NCBI RefSeq assembly: GCF_013387495.1
Contig: NZ_JABZEE010000042.1
Coordinates: forward strand, 1-64,000
DNA: 64,000 bases
DNA from: Streptomyces sp. PKU-EA00015
GTDB lineage: Bacteria > Actinomycetota > Actinomycetes > Streptomycetales > Streptomycetaceae
Direction: 5' to 3'
The notes under the pieces: model-generated
The model's database searches: none
Seen by the model: the letters and a program-made list of their open reading frames with translations, nothing else
Told to the model about the DNA's origin: nothing
Position numbers and translations under genes: made by a program
In this document: piece by piece, positions 33,165 to 42,513 of the stretch
Layout of the letters: every line of letters begins with the position of its first letter
Numbering within the stretch: the first letter of the stretch is position 1

Positions 33165-34481
33165 TCAGACGCGCGGCCGGTCGGCGGCCGCCGTCTCCAG
33201 GCCGGTCTCGGCGTGCCGCGCCGGAGCGGCGCCCTTGCGCCCTTCGTCGGCCCGCAGGGCCGAGTGCCGCCGTCCGAAGCCGAGGTAGAGCGCGGCGGCG
33301 AGGAGCAGCCAGGCGCCGAACAGGGTCCAGGTGATGCCCGGCAGGAGGTACGCCAGGTACAGACAGGACCCCGCCGCGAGTACGGGGACGACGGGGTACA
33401 GCGGCACCCAGTAGGAGCGCGGGGCGTCGGGGGCGATGCGCCGCAGGACGACGACCGCGGCCGCGACGGCGACGAACGCGACGAGGGTGCCCATGGACGT
33501 GAGGTCCGCCAGGTACTGCAGCGGCACGAGCGCGGCGAGCCCGCCGACGAGCACGCCGACGATCCAGGTGTTGTGCACGGGCGTGTGGCGCTTGCGGTCG
33601 ACGCGGCGGAAGACCTGCGGCACCAGACCGTCGCGGGCCATCGAGAACAGGATGCGGGTCTGTCCGAAGAGGGTGACCAGCACGACGCTGAAGATGGACA
33701 CGACCGCGCCGGCGGACAGCAGCACGGCGGGCCAGCCGGCCCCGGTGACGTCCCGCAGGATCTGCGCGAGGACGGCCTCGCCGGCGTCGGCCTGCTCGCC
33801 GAACCGGCCGGTGGGCTGGGCGCCGACGGCCGCGACGGAGACCAGGATGTACAGCAGCGTGACCGCGCCCAGGGTGAGGAGCAGGGCCAGCGGGATCGTG
33901 CGGCGCGGGTTGCGGACCTCCTCGCCCGCGGTGGCGACGGTGTCGAATCCGACGTACGAGAAGAACACGCCGGAGGCGGCGACGCCGATGCCCGCGATGC
34001 CGTGCGGCGCGAAGTCGCTGAAATTCTCGGCGCGGAAGGCGGTGAGGGCGACGAAGACGACGAGGACGCCGATCTTGACGGCGACCATGACCGCGTTGAC
34101 GGCGGCGGACTCGCGGGTGCCGCGGGCGAGGAGCAGCGAGCAGAGCAGGACGACGACGAGGGCGGGGACGTTCACGTAGCCGCCGGCCCCGGGCGGCTGG
34201 CTGATCGCGTCGGGGAGGGTGAACCCGAAGAGCGCGTCGGTGAGTTCGTTGAGGTACTGGGCCCAGCTGACGGCGACGGTCGAGACCGCCACCCCGTACT
34301 CGAGGATCAGGCACCAGGCGACGAGATAGGCGGCGCCCTCGCCGAGGGAGGCGTACGCGTAGGAGTAGGTGCTGCCCGCCACCGGCAGCACACCGGCCAG
34401 CTCCACGTAGCACAGCGCGGCGAGGCCGGCGACGACGGCGGCGACGACGAAGGACAGGACGACACCGGGGCCGGCCTTGTT
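33165..34481 (-). pseudogene. 5'-truncated APC-family amino-acid permease
   Basis: The frame encodes an amino acid-polyamine-organocation permease from NKAGPGVVLSFVVAAVVAG onward. In intact relatives the preceding ~60 residues contain the first membrane segment and the GxGIF substrate loop; both are missing. Later motifs are present: LAGVLPVAGSTYSYAYASLG, FFSYVGFDTVATAGEEVRNP, LFGQTRILFSMARDGLVP and SMGTLVAFVAV, with ~10 membrane helices. The homology starts 13 bp after the xylA stop codon, in the same frame. A GTG at 34406 could start a 413-residue fragment, but transport is unlikely. Confidence 0.75.
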
Positions 34482-34493
34482 CGTCCTCGGGTG

Positions 34494-35663
34494 TCAGCGG
34501 GCCCCCAGCAGATGGTCCATCGCCAACTGGTCCAGGCGCTCGAACGCCATCCCCCGCCCGGCGGCCGCGTCGACGTCGAACTCCTCGTAGGCGCCCCGGT
34601 CCGCCAGCAGTCCCGCGAGGCCGTCGTCCGCCGTGGGACGGGCCAGCTCGTCCAGGCGCGCCGCGCGCAGCGCCTCCACGACCTCCGGATCGGCGCGGAA
34701 GGCAGCGGCACGCTCCTTGAGGATCAGGTAGTTGCGCATGCAGCCGGCCGCCGACGCCCACACCCCGTCGCCGTCCTCGGTCCTCGGCGGCTTGAAGTCG
34801 AAGTGGCGCGGGCCGTCGTAGCCGGCCGTCTCCAGCAGGTCGACCAGCCAGAACGCCGACCGCAGGTCACCGGCGCCGAAGCGCAGGTCCTGGTCGTACT
34901 TGATGCCGTTCTGGCCGTTCAGGTCGATGTGGAAGAGCTTGCCCGCCCACAGGGCCTGCGCGATGGAGTGCGGGAAGTTCAGACCCGCCATCTGCTCGTG
35001 GCCGACCTCCGGGTTCACGCCGTACAGCTCGGGCCGCTCCAGGCGTTCGATGAACGCGAGCGCGTGACCGACCGTCGGCAGCAGGATGTCGCCGCGGGGC
35101 TCGTTGGGCTTGGGCTCGATGGCGAAGCGCAGGTCGTAGCCCTGCTCGGTGACGTACTGGCCGAGCAGGTCGAAGGCTTCCTTCATCCGGTCCAGAGCGA
35201 CGCGCACGTCCTTGGCCGCACCCGACTCCGCGCCCTCGCGACCGCCCCAAGCCACGTACGTCCGCGCGCCGAGCTCGGCCGCGAGGTCGATGTTGCGGAG
35301 GGTCTTGCGCAGCGCGTACCGGCGCACGTCGCGGTCGTTCGCCGTGAAGCCGCCGTCCTTGAAGACGGGGTGTGTGAACAGGTTCGTCGTGGCCATCGGC
35401 ACGACCATGCCCGTCTCGTCCAGGGCCTGCCGGAAGCGCTTGACGTGCTCGGCGCGCTCGCTGTCACTCGCGCCGAAGGGGATCAGGTCGTCGTCGTGGA
35501 AGGTCACACCGTAGGCGCCGAGTCCGGCGAGACTGCGGACCGACTCGGCGGGGTCGAGCGGGGGCCGCGTCGCGTCGCCGAAGGGGTCCCGGCCCTGCCA
35601 GCCGACGGTCCACAGTCCGAAGCTGAACCTGTCGCCGGGGGTGGGTGTGAAGCGTTCCGTCAT
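34494..35663 (-). CDS. xylA: Xylose isomerase
   Basis: A 389-residue class I (actinobacterial) xylose isomerase, converting D-xylose to D-xylulose. Active-site His and Asp occur in VTFHDDDLIPFG, the metal-ligand Glu in FAIEPKPNEPRGD, and the other ligands in GVNPEVGHEQMAGLNFPH and HIDLNGQNGIKYDQDLRFG. Length and the C-terminal arm are normal. It is divergent from xylB. The DNA right after its stop is a truncated permease. Confidence 0.97.
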   Translation of the reverse strand: MTERFTPTPGDRFSFGLWTVGWQGRDPFGDATRPPLDPAESVRSLAGLGAYGVTFHDDDLIPFGASDSERAEHVKRFRQALDETGMVVPMATTNLFTHPVFKDGGFTANDRDVRRYALRKTLRNIDLAAELGARTYVAWGGREGAESGAAKDVRVALDRMKEAFDLLGQYVTEQGYDLRFAIEPKPNEPRGDILLPTVGHALAFIERLERPELYGVNPEVGHEQMAGLNFPHSIAQALWAGKLFHIDLNGQNGIKYDQDLRFGAGDLRSAFWLVDLLETAGYDGPRHFDFKPPRTEDGDGVWASAAGCMRNYLILKERAAAFRADPEVVEALRAARLDELARPTADDGLAGLLADRGAYEEFDVDAAAGRGMAFERLDQLAMDHLLGAR

Positions 35664-35831
35664 GGCCGTGCCCGCCTTCGCGTCGAGGTTTGTTTTCTTG
35701 CCTTACTAATAATGCACACCTGGCCCCGAGCAATGAAGACCCGCGACATCTGGTGCACCCGACCGGCCGTGGCGTAATTTGTTCGGAGCTCGGCCAAATA
35801 CGCGGCCGCGACAGAACGAGAGGTGGATGCC
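35664..35831. promoter_or_regulatory. xylA-xylB divergent promoter region
   Basis: A 168-bp gap between the divergent xylose genes. The segment 35688-35715 is strikingly AT-rich (TTTGTTTTCTTGCC, then TTACTAATAATG) against the GC-rich background, as is 35774-35784 (GCGTAATTTGT). The first likely holds the xylA -10 region and an operator for a ROK-type XylR repressor. I see no perfect palindrome. Confidence 0.5.
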
Positions 35832-37313
35832 ATGCCGGCGAACGCGGTCGTCATCGGGGTGGACAGCTCGACCCAGTCCACCAAGGCGGTGTTCACCGAC
35901 GCCGCCACGGGCCGGCCGCTCGCCATCGGGCGCGCGCCCCATCGCGTCGACGGAGAGGGCGGCGCACGCGAGACCGATCCGGAGGTCTGGTGGCGGGCGC
36001 TGCGCGAGGCGGTCGCGACCGGCCTCAAGGAGCTGGCGGCCGTGGGCGTCGACGCCTCCGCCGTCACCGGCATCGCCGTCGCCGGACAGCAGCACGGCCT
36101 CGTCGTCCTCGACCGGACCGGAGCCCCGCTGCGCCCCGCGCTGCTGTGGAACGACACCCGTTCGGCACCCCAGGCGGCCGCCCTGACCGAGGCCCTCGGC
36201 GGCCCGGACGCCTGGACGGCGCGCACCGGATCGGTGCCGGTCGCGTCCATGACCGCGGCGAAGTGGCAGTGGCTGCGGGAGAACGAGCCCGCCTGCGCCG
36301 AGGCCGCGGCGGCCGTACGACTCCCCCACGACTTCCTGACCGAGCGCCTGGCGGGCGTCGCGGCCACCGACCCGGGCGACGCGTCGGGCACCTGCTGGTA
36401 CTCCACGGCCACGGGCGCCTACGACCCCGGACTGCTCGGCCTCGTCGGCCTCGACGCCGCCCTGCTGCCGCAGGTGGCGGCGACGGGCGGCACCCGCGTC
36501 GGCGCGCTCACCACCGCGTCCGCGTCCGCGCTCGGCCTCCAGGCCGGTACCGCCGTGGCCGCCGGCACCGGCGACAACATGGCCGCGGCGGTCGGTCTCG
36601 GACTCGGCGGGGAGGGGCTGTTGAACCACCCGGTGCTGAGTCTGGGGACGTCGGGCACGGTGTTCGCCGCGAGCCGCACCCGCCCCGCGTCGCCCCTGCT
36701 GGCGGGGTTCGCCGCGGCCGACGGCACGTACCTCCCGCTCGCCTGCACGCTCAACTGCACACTGGCGGTGGACAAGGTCGCGGCCCTGCTCGGCCTGGAC
36801 CGCGACGCGGCCGAGGCAGGCGGCGAACTGGTGGTCCTGCCCTATCTGGACGGGGAACGCACCCCGGACCTGCCCGCCGCCGCCGGCCTGCTCACCGGCC
36901 TGCGCCACACCACCACCCGTCAGCAGATCCTCGGCGCGGCCTACGAGGGAGCGGTGGTCACGGTGCTGCGCGCCCTCGACGAAGTGCTGCGCGCCTGCGG
37001 CGAGGACCCGGCCGCGCCGGAGGCGGCGTCCCGCCCGCTGCGTCTGGTCGGCGGCGGCGCGCAGGGCCGCCACTGGGTCGAGACGGTCCGCCGCCTGTCG
37101 GGCCGCCCCCTGCTGATCCCGGACAACACCGAACTGGTGGCTCTGGGGGCCGCTGCGCTGGCGGCGTCGGCGGCGACCGGCGAGGACGCGGTGTCGGTCG
37201 CGACGACCTGGGGAACGGAGGGCAGGGAACTGCCGCCGCTGGAACGCGACATGGAGACGTGGGAGCGGGTCACCTCGGTCCTGGACCGTGCGACGCCCTC
37301 ACTGCTGACCTGA
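35832..37313 (+). CDS. xylB: Xylulokinase
   Basis: A 493-residue FGGY-family kinase that phosphorylates D-xylulose. Motifs in order: VIGVDSSTQSTKAVFTDAAT (phosphate 1), GIAVAGQQHGLVVLDRTG, LLWNDTRSAPQA, LPHDFLTERLAG, GTGDNMAAAVGLGL with the catalytic-base Asp, LSLGTSGTVFAAS and the adenosine site LRLVGGGAQGRHWVETV. ATG 35832 is chosen, with AGAGG upstream; GTG 35823 is a weak alternative. Divergent partner of xylA. Confidence 0.96.
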   Translation: MPANAVVIGVDSSTQSTKAVFTDAATGRPLAIGRAPHRVDGEGGARETDPEVWWRALREAVATGLKELAAVGVDASAVTGIAVAGQQHGLVVLDRTGAPLRPALLWNDTRSAPQAAALTEALGGPDAWTARTGSVPVASMTAAKWQWLRENEPACAEAAAAVRLPHDFLTERLAGVAATDPGDASGTCWYSTATGAYDPGLLGLVGLDAALLPQVAATGGTRVGALTTASASALGLQAGTAVAAGTGDNMAAAVGLGLGGEGLLNHPVLSLGTSGTVFAASRTRPASPLLAGFAAADGTYLPLACTLNCTLAVDKVAALLGLDRDAAEAGGELVVLPYLDGERTPDLPAAAGLLTGLRHTTTRQQILGAAYEGAVVTVLRALDEVLRACGEDPAAPEAASRPLRLVGGGAQGRHWVETVRRLSGRPLLIPDNTELVALGAAALAASAATGEDAVSVATTWGTEGRELPPLERDMETWERVTSVLDRATPSLLT

Positions 37314-37343
37314 CCGCGCGGGCCGCCCGGCCCGACGCCACGG

Positions 37344-37979
37344 TCACGGCCGCAGATCGAGGTCCCTGTCCAGGTCCTCCAGCTCCAGCTCCGCGTCGAC
37401 GTCCAGGTCGAGGTCCTCGTCCCCCAGCCCGAGGTCCTGGTCCAGACCCAGGCCCTCGTCCAGGTCGAGCTCGTCGACCGGGTCGAGGTCCAGTGCGGGC
37501 TCGGTGCCGGCCGGGGGGCGGGGGCCGCCGCTCAGGGCGATCTCCGCCCGGACCATGCTGCCCGTCTCGGTGCGGTGCGCGACTGTGCGGGTCGCGTACG
37601 CGTCGACGAGGCGCAGGCCGCGCCCGCAGGGCACATCGGCGTCCAGCGGCTCCTGGCGCGGGTTGGGGCGGTGCTTCCAGCAGCCGGCGTCCATCACCTC
37701 GACCAACAGCAGCTCACCGCGGACACTGATCGCCGTGGACACCCACGGACTGCCGCTGTGCATCACCACATTCGTGACGAGCTCGGTGACGATCACCGAC
37801 AGCGCCTCGTCGAAGTGCTCGGCCAGCCGCCATCGACGTGCGACCGCCCGGACGAAGCGCCGCAGTGCCCGCGCCGCCTGTGGTGAGGACGGCATCGCGC
37901 AGTGGGCGAGGCTTCGCAGAGCAGAGGTGGGTCCGGCCCGTTGCGGGGCCGGGTCCGATGCACGTTCTATGGCGATCAC
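37344..37979 (-). CDS. HATPase anti-sigma-like protein with acidic Asp/Leu-repeat tail
   Basis: A 211-residue protein. Residues ~30-150 form a GHKL ATPase fold, with LSVIVTELVTNVVMHSGSPW (N box) and DVPCGRGLRLVDAYATRTVA (G box). The last ~48 residues are almost only Asp, Glu, Leu and Gly, in a near-regular DLD/LGL pattern such as DLDEGLGLDQDLGLGDEDLD. GTG 37979 is chosen because AGGAG sits five bases upstream (VIAIERASDPAP start). The HATPase part is like RsbW or SpoIIAB. The tail is discussed in findings. Divergent from the LuxR-family gene across 209 bp. Confidence 0.82.
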   Translation of the reverse strand: MIAIERASDPAPQRAGPTSALRSLAHCAMPSSPQAARALRRFVRAVARRWRLAEHFDEALSVIVTELVTNVVMHSGSPWVSTAISVRGELLLVEVMDAGCWKHRPNPRQEPLDADVPCGRGLRLVDAYATRTVAHRTETGSMVRAEIALSGGPRPPAGTEPALDLDPVDELDLDEGLGLDQDLGLGDEDLDLDVDAELELEDLDRDLDLRP

Positions 37980-38136
37980 TTGGGCTCCTGTTCGGTCGGG
38001 CAGCACTGCCCTGACCAAGGTCCAGCGGCCGGGAGGTCGGATCACGCCTCACCGGGCCGTCGACAGCCATGCAGACCTTCTGCGGCAGCCCAACACTCGT
38101 GGCCGTGCGCGGACGGCGCAATCAGGGACACTGAAA

Positions 38137-38153
38137 CCCGTATACGTAAAGAA
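38137..38153 (+). repeat. AT-rich flanking element, copy 1
   Basis: CCCGTATACGTAAAGAA lies 35 bp upstream of the LuxR-family gene's GTG. A copy with 14 of 17 identities lies in inverted orientation just after the same gene. Confidence 0.45.
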
Positions 38154-38188
38154 TCGAATTGCCCGGAATCTCCCAGGAGAGTGATGCG

Positions 38189-41059
38189 GTGGACACGCCC
38201 AGTGACGCCGCGGCGGACCGCTGGCTGACGCGTGTGCTCGCGCACGGCGGCAGCGAGACCGACGACCCCGGCGAGCCGGCCCTGCTGCTGATCGAGGGCG
38301 CGGCCGGGACCGGCAAGTCACGGCTCGCGCGGCGGCTCACCGAAGCCGCGCAGGCACGGACGGTCACCATGGCGTTCTCCTCCTTCGGCGTCCTGGTGAC
38401 GGAGGTGTCCGTGACCGAGCGCCCCGCCGGCCCCGCCTGCTCCGCACCCCGCACACCCGCCGCCGCGGCCCGGCCCGGCCGTCCCCCCGGACCGGAGGGC
38501 ACCGCAGACCTGTCGGCCGCCCTGACCCCGCTGCTCGACGCGGCCGGCCGCGCACCGGACGGCAGCCCCGCCACCGCGGCCGCACCCGGCCGGAAACCCG
38601 TTCCCGCCCTCGTCGTCGCCGAGGACGTCCACCTCGCCGACCGCTCCTCCCTCGACCTGCTGCGCCGTCTCGTCGCGCGCCCTCCCCGCGGTCTGGCGCT
38701 CGCCGTGACCTACCGGCCCGAGGAACTGCGCGACGCCGGTCTCCCCCTGGGGCGCGGCGCCTCCTACGCCGCCGAACTCGCCGTGCAGCACATACGTCTG
38801 ACGCCGCTCGACGCGGATCAGGTACGCCGCCTCGTGGAGGAGGGGCTCGGGGCGGACTGCGGGCCGGCCGAGCTGTTCGCACGGATCCGGCAGCGTTCCG
38901 GCGGCGTCCCCCAGGTCGTCGCGGATCTGGTGCGTCTGCTGCGCGAGACCGGCGAGCCGCGCGAACGGTACTCGCCCAGGGACCTGGACGCCGCCGGGGT
39001 CCCGCCCCGCCTCGCGGCGCTCGCCCTCAGCCGGACCGCGGCGCTGAAACCCCGGATGCGCCCCGTCGCCTGGGCCGCCGCCGTGCTCGGCGAGCCGGCC
39101 GGGGCCGATGAGCTCACAGCGGTGGCCGGGCTCGGGGGTGACCAGGGCACCGAGGCGCTGGTGGGCGCTCTGCGTGCGGCGGTACTGACCGAGGACGAAC
39201 TCGGCCGGTACGGCTTCTTCGTTCCGCTGGCCGGGACGGCCGTGTACGCCGAGGTGCCGGGCCCGGTCCGGCGCCGGATGCACCGCCGGGCGGCCGCTGT
39301 TCTCGCCCGCCGCCAGCCGGTTCCCTGGGTCCCGCTGGCCCGTCACCGGCGCCACGCAGGCGAGGCCGGCGGCTGGCTGCGCGCGGTGGAACGGGCGGCG
39401 CAGGAGCGCGTGGCGGCGGGCGATCACCAGGCGGCGGTCGATCTGCTGGAGGAAGCGCTGTCGCTGCCGACGGTTCCGCCGCAGGCCCGTGCCCGGCTCG
39501 CGCCGCTGCTCGCGCACAGTGCCGTGCTCGGGCTGCGTTCCGAGCAGACGGTGACCGTGCTGCGGCAGATCCTCGACGAGCAGACGCTGCCGCCCGCGGT
39601 CCGCGGCGAGATCCGCCTCGACCTCGGACTGCTGCTGTGCAACCAGGCGGTGGCCGGGACACAGGGCTGGCTGGAACTCCAGAAGGCGGTGGAGGAGTTG
39701 CGGGAGCGGCCGGTGCCGGCGGCCAGGGCGATGGCGGCGCTGGCCATGCCCCTGCTTTCGACGGTCCCGCTGGAACAGAACATGTACTGGCTGGAGCGGG
39801 CGGAGAAGGCGGGCGCGGAGAGCGGCGACGAGGAGGCGCGTACGGCGGTGGCCGCCAACCGCGTGGGCACGTTGATGTACGTGGGCGACCCGTCGGCATG
39901 GCAGGCGCTGGAGCTGCTGCCGAGGGACACCGACGACGCGGCGTACCAGCAGCATGTGGCCCGCGGCCTGTGCAACGCGGCTGACGGCGCGCTGTGGCTC
40001 GGCCAGCTCTCCCCCGCCCGCGCCCTGCTCGCCGAGGGCGTCGAGCTGGCCGCACGCAGCGGCGCGGCGTACGTCGAACAGGGCGCGCGCGGCACGTCAC
40101 TGCTGATCGACTGGGCTGCGGGCGACTGGTCCGACCTCACCGCCCGAGCCCGCGCGTGCGTGGCCGAGGCCGACACCATGCCGGGCATGGCCGTGGACGG
40201 GCGCACGGTGCTGGGGCTGCTCGCGCTGGCGAAGGGCGAGTGGCAGCAGGCGACGGCGTGGCTGGCGGACGAGGGGCCGCGGGCGGGCGACGCGACGGCG
40301 GTGCCGCACGTGGCGACCGCCTCCGGTGCCCTGATCCGTATGGCCCTGGTGCGCGACGACGTCGACACCGCGGTGGAGCAGGCGTCGATGGCGTGGGACC
40401 GGCTGCGGGACAAGGGTGTGTGGGTGTGGGGCGCGGAGCTGGCTCCGTGGGCCGTGGAGGCGACCCTGCGCGCGGGCCGGCAGGCGACGGCCCGGAGCAT
40501 GGTCGCCGAGTACGCCGAGGGTCTCGAAGGGCGCCAGGCGCCCGCGTCCGACGCGGCGTTGCAGTGGTGCCGTGCGCTGCTCGCCGAGGCGGAGGGCGAA
40601 CACAGCACTGCGGCGGAGCTGTTCCACCAGGCGGCGCTCGTGTACGCGGGGCTCCCCCGTCCCTACTCCGCGATCCTCGCCACCGAGGGCGCCGCACGCT
40701 GCATGCTGGCCTCGGGCCGGGACACGGAGACGGCGGTCGCCGAACTGACGTCCTGTGTCGAGCGGTTGACCGAGCTCGGGGCGGTGTGGGACGCCGCCCG
40801 CATCCGGGCGGCGCTGCGCGCGCACCAGCCCGCCGACGGGCAGCGTCCGCGGGGGCGCCCCAGCTACGGCGACCAGTTGTCCCCGCGCGAGCAGGAGGTC
40901 GCCGACCTGGCGGCGACCGGGCTGACGAACCGGGAGATCGCGGCGACACTGCACCTGTCGCCGCGCACGGTCGAGCAGCATGTGGCCCGCGCCCGCCGCA
41001 AGCTGGAGTCGCAGTCCCGGCAGACGCTGTCGCGGGCGCGGTCCCAGCGCCCGGAGTGA
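38189..41059 (+). CDS. LuxR-family (LAL-type) ATPase transcriptional regulator
   Basis: A 956-residue large ATP-binding regulator. The Walker A is IEGAAGTGKSRLARRL (about residues 37-44), Walker B-like ALVVAEDVHLADRSSLDLL. A middle of ~500 residues of TPR-like helices follows (for example AVDLLEEALSLPTVPPQARA, ARALLAEGVELAARSGAAYV). The C-terminal GerE/LuxR HTH is LSPREQEVADLAATGLTNRE continuing to HLSPRTVEQHVARARRKLES. Such regulators switch on secondary-metabolite or sugar-use genes in streptomycetes. GTG 38189 follows AGGAGA. No obvious target cluster adjoins it; the neighbours are the acidic-tailed HATPase and a non-coding repeat region. Confidence 0.9.
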   Translation: MDTPSDAAADRWLTRVLAHGGSETDDPGEPALLLIEGAAGTGKSRLARRLTEAAQARTVTMAFSSFGVLVTEVSVTERPAGPACSAPRTPAAAARPGRPPGPEGTADLSAALTPLLDAAGRAPDGSPATAAAPGRKPVPALVVAEDVHLADRSSLDLLRRLVARPPRGLALAVTYRPEELRDAGLPLGRGASYAAELAVQHIRLTPLDADQVRRLVEEGLGADCGPAELFARIRQRSGGVPQVVADLVRLLRETGEPRERYSPRDLDAAGVPPRLAALALSRTAALKPRMRPVAWAAAVLGEPAGADELTAVAGLGGDQGTEALVGALRAAVLTEDELGRYGFFVPLAGTAVYAEVPGPVRRRMHRRAAAVLARRQPVPWVPLARHRRHAGEAGGWLRAVERAAQERVAAGDHQAAVDLLEEALSLPTVPPQARARLAPLLAHSAVLGLRSEQTVTVLRQILDEQTLPPAVRGEIRLDLGLLLCNQAVAGTQGWLELQKAVEELRERPVPAARAMAALAMPLLSTVPLEQNMYWLERAEKAGAESGDEEARTAVAANRVGTLMYVGDPSAWQALELLPRDTDDAAYQQHVARGLCNAADGALWLGQLSPARALLAEGVELAARSGAAYVEQGARGTSLLIDWAAGDWSDLTARARACVAEADTMPGMAVDGRTVLGLLALAKGEWQQATAWLADEGPRAGDATAVPHVATASGALIRMALVRDDVDTAVEQASMAWDRLRDKGVWVWGAELAPWAVEATLRAGRQATARSMVAEYAEGLEGRQAPASDAALQWCRALLAEAEGEHSTAAELFHQAALVYAGLPRPYSAILATEGAARCMLASGRDTETAVAELTSCVERLTELGAVWDAARIRAALRAHQPADGQRPRGRPSYGDQLSPREQEVADLAATGLTNREIAATLHLSPRTVEQHVARARRKLESQSRQTLSRARSQRPE

Positions 41060-41376
41060 CGCGGGGCCGGTGCGCCGGTGTTTCTTTGCGTATCCGTGAA
41101 TCGGCGGTACGGACAGGAAAGGCCCGTGCCGCCCCCATAGCGTCGTGCCGGTGCCCGGGACGGCCGGGTGTCGAACAGCCGTGCCGACCCCACCGACGGC
41201 GGCGCGGACGTACGGCCATGGGGGCCCGGCCCCGGCACGACAGCCGCGCATCCGCGCTTCGCGCGGTGGTGACGGGGGGACGGGCCCGGACGCGGTGGGC
41301 CGTTCCGGGCGGCCGCGCGCCCGGGCGTCGGCGGTGGAGGTGCGCCGGGCACGCGGCAGCGGTGCGGCGGACCGTC
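41060..41376. other. Non-coding GC-rich stretch after the LuxR-family gene
   Basis: No credible gene: open frames on both strands are Arg/Pro-rich shadows without ribosome sites or homology. Contains the second AT-rich flanking element near its left end; otherwise I see nothing. Confidence 0.5.
41082..41098 (-). repeat. AT-rich flanking element, copy 2 (inverted)
   Basis: On the minus strand this reads CACGGATACGCAAAGAA, matching 14 of 17 positions of the element at 38137-38153. It lies 22 bp after the LuxR-family stop codon. Confidence 0.45.
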
Positions 41377-41851
41377 TGACGTGAGGCGTGGCCGCCTCCC
41401 ATACGGTCGGCGGGCCGCCCGACGCGACGGCCCCGCGCGCGAACAACGGTCGGCCGACGGGCCGTTCCTGGGCCGCCCTGCGCCGGGCCGGTCAGCCGCG
41501 ACCGTCACGTGCGGGCGAACGCCGCGGTGCTCGGCCTCGAGGCCGCAGGGTCGTCGAGCTCGCGGGTCGCGGCAGCGTGCGGCGGGCCATGTGACGCAGG
41601 CGTGACCGCGGCCCACACGGTCGCAACCGGTGGACCGCCCGACGCGACGGGCGCCGCGCGCAAACAACCGTCGGCCGGCGGGCCGTTCGCCGCGGCACCG
41701 CGCCGGACGGATCGGGGGGCAGCCATTCCGCGCGGCGTCGCGATGCGTGGGCGGTCAGCGGTCGGTCGGCAGGCGTAGCCGGCGGGCGCCGCACGCGAAC
41801 GACAGCGGGCCGGCAGGCCGTTCGGCGGCGGCTTCGCGGTGCGCCGAGCGG
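41377..41851. repeat. Three diverged GC-rich repeat units
   Basis: Unit A (about 41377-41491) and unit B (about 41589-41712) align along most of their length with small gaps; both share CCGCCCGACGCGACGG and a following AACAAC-GTCGGCCG-CGGGCCGTTC core. Unit C (about 41766-41851) keeps the second half (GCGCCGCACGCGAACGAC, GGCCGTTCGGCGGCGG). Spacing is about 219 and 135 bp. No ribosome sites. It lies directly downstream of cysteine dioxygenase. Confidence 0.55.
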
Positions 41852-42424
41852 TCAGCGGTCGGCCGGCAGGTCGTAGACGCGGCGGACGCTGGTGCCGAGG
41901 CGGGAGATGTCCGCACCGTAGACGTGGAGGGACATCGCGGTCGCCGAACCCGCGTTCCGTACGCGGTGGATGTCCCCGGGCGGCGCGAAACCGCAGACCT
42001 CGCCCTGCCGGGCCACCGCGTCGGCGGTGGCGACGAGCCGCGCCGTGGAGCCGTGGCCGTCGGCGGGGACCAGCCGGTAACGCCGCTCGTGTTCCTCGCC
42101 CCGATGTACACCGGTGGTGCACCAGGCCACGTGGTCGTGCACCACCGTGCCCTGCCCCGGCAGCCAGACGAGGGCGACGAGGGAGAAGCTGCCGTCGTGT
42201 TCGGCGTGCAGCAGGTGCTGCCGGTAGCGCTCCGGATCGCTCTCACACTGCTCGGGGGTCAGCAGGTCGTCCGCTCCCAGGTGCGGCGCGAGGCGCTCGC
42301 CGACGAGATGCGCCGTCAGGTCCGGCGGCAGCCCGCGCCCGACCGCCTCGCGCACGCCATCGATCAGCGCGTCGAGACGGGCGGTGGTCCGGGCCGCGGT
42401 GAAGGCGGTGGGTGATGTCGTCAT
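41852..42424 (-). CDS. Cysteine dioxygenase family protein
   Basis: A 190-residue cupin. The iron-binding HxH is in GTVVHDHVAWCTTGVHRGEE (with the Cys that forms the Cys-Tyr crosslink in many CDOs) and the third His in GDIHRVRNAG, followed by SLHVYGADI with the crosslink-region Tyr. It oxidises L-cysteine to cysteine sulfinate, or a related thiol such as 3-mercaptopropionate. It lies 89 bp downstream of a LysR regulator on the same strand. Confidence 0.9.
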   Translation of the reverse strand: MTTSPTAFTAARTTARLDALIDGVREAVGRGLPPDLTAHLVGERLAPHLGADDLLTPEQCESDPERYRQHLLHAEHDGSFSLVALVWLPGQGTVVHDHVAWCTTGVHRGEEHERRYRLVPADGHGSTARLVATADAVARQGEVCGFAPPGDIHRVRNAGSATAMSLHVYGADISRLGTSVRRVYDLPADR

Positions 42425-42513
42425 GCGGGCAGCGTCCGGCCGCGCTCAGCTTCACGTCCAACGACGATTTCCTGGGCTCTCCCAAGCGGTGCTTATGAGC
42501 GGCGCGTCGGCGC

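Noticed and set aside
41388..41778. Two short plus-strand open frames sharing SHTVGGPPDAT/AHTVATGGPPDAT
   Set aside because: The similarity follows from the DNA repeat. There is no ribosome site and the composition is not coding-like.
41377..41851. CRISPR-like array
   Set aside because: Units are long, imperfect and unevenly spaced (219 and 135 bp), with no short identical repeats or cas genes.
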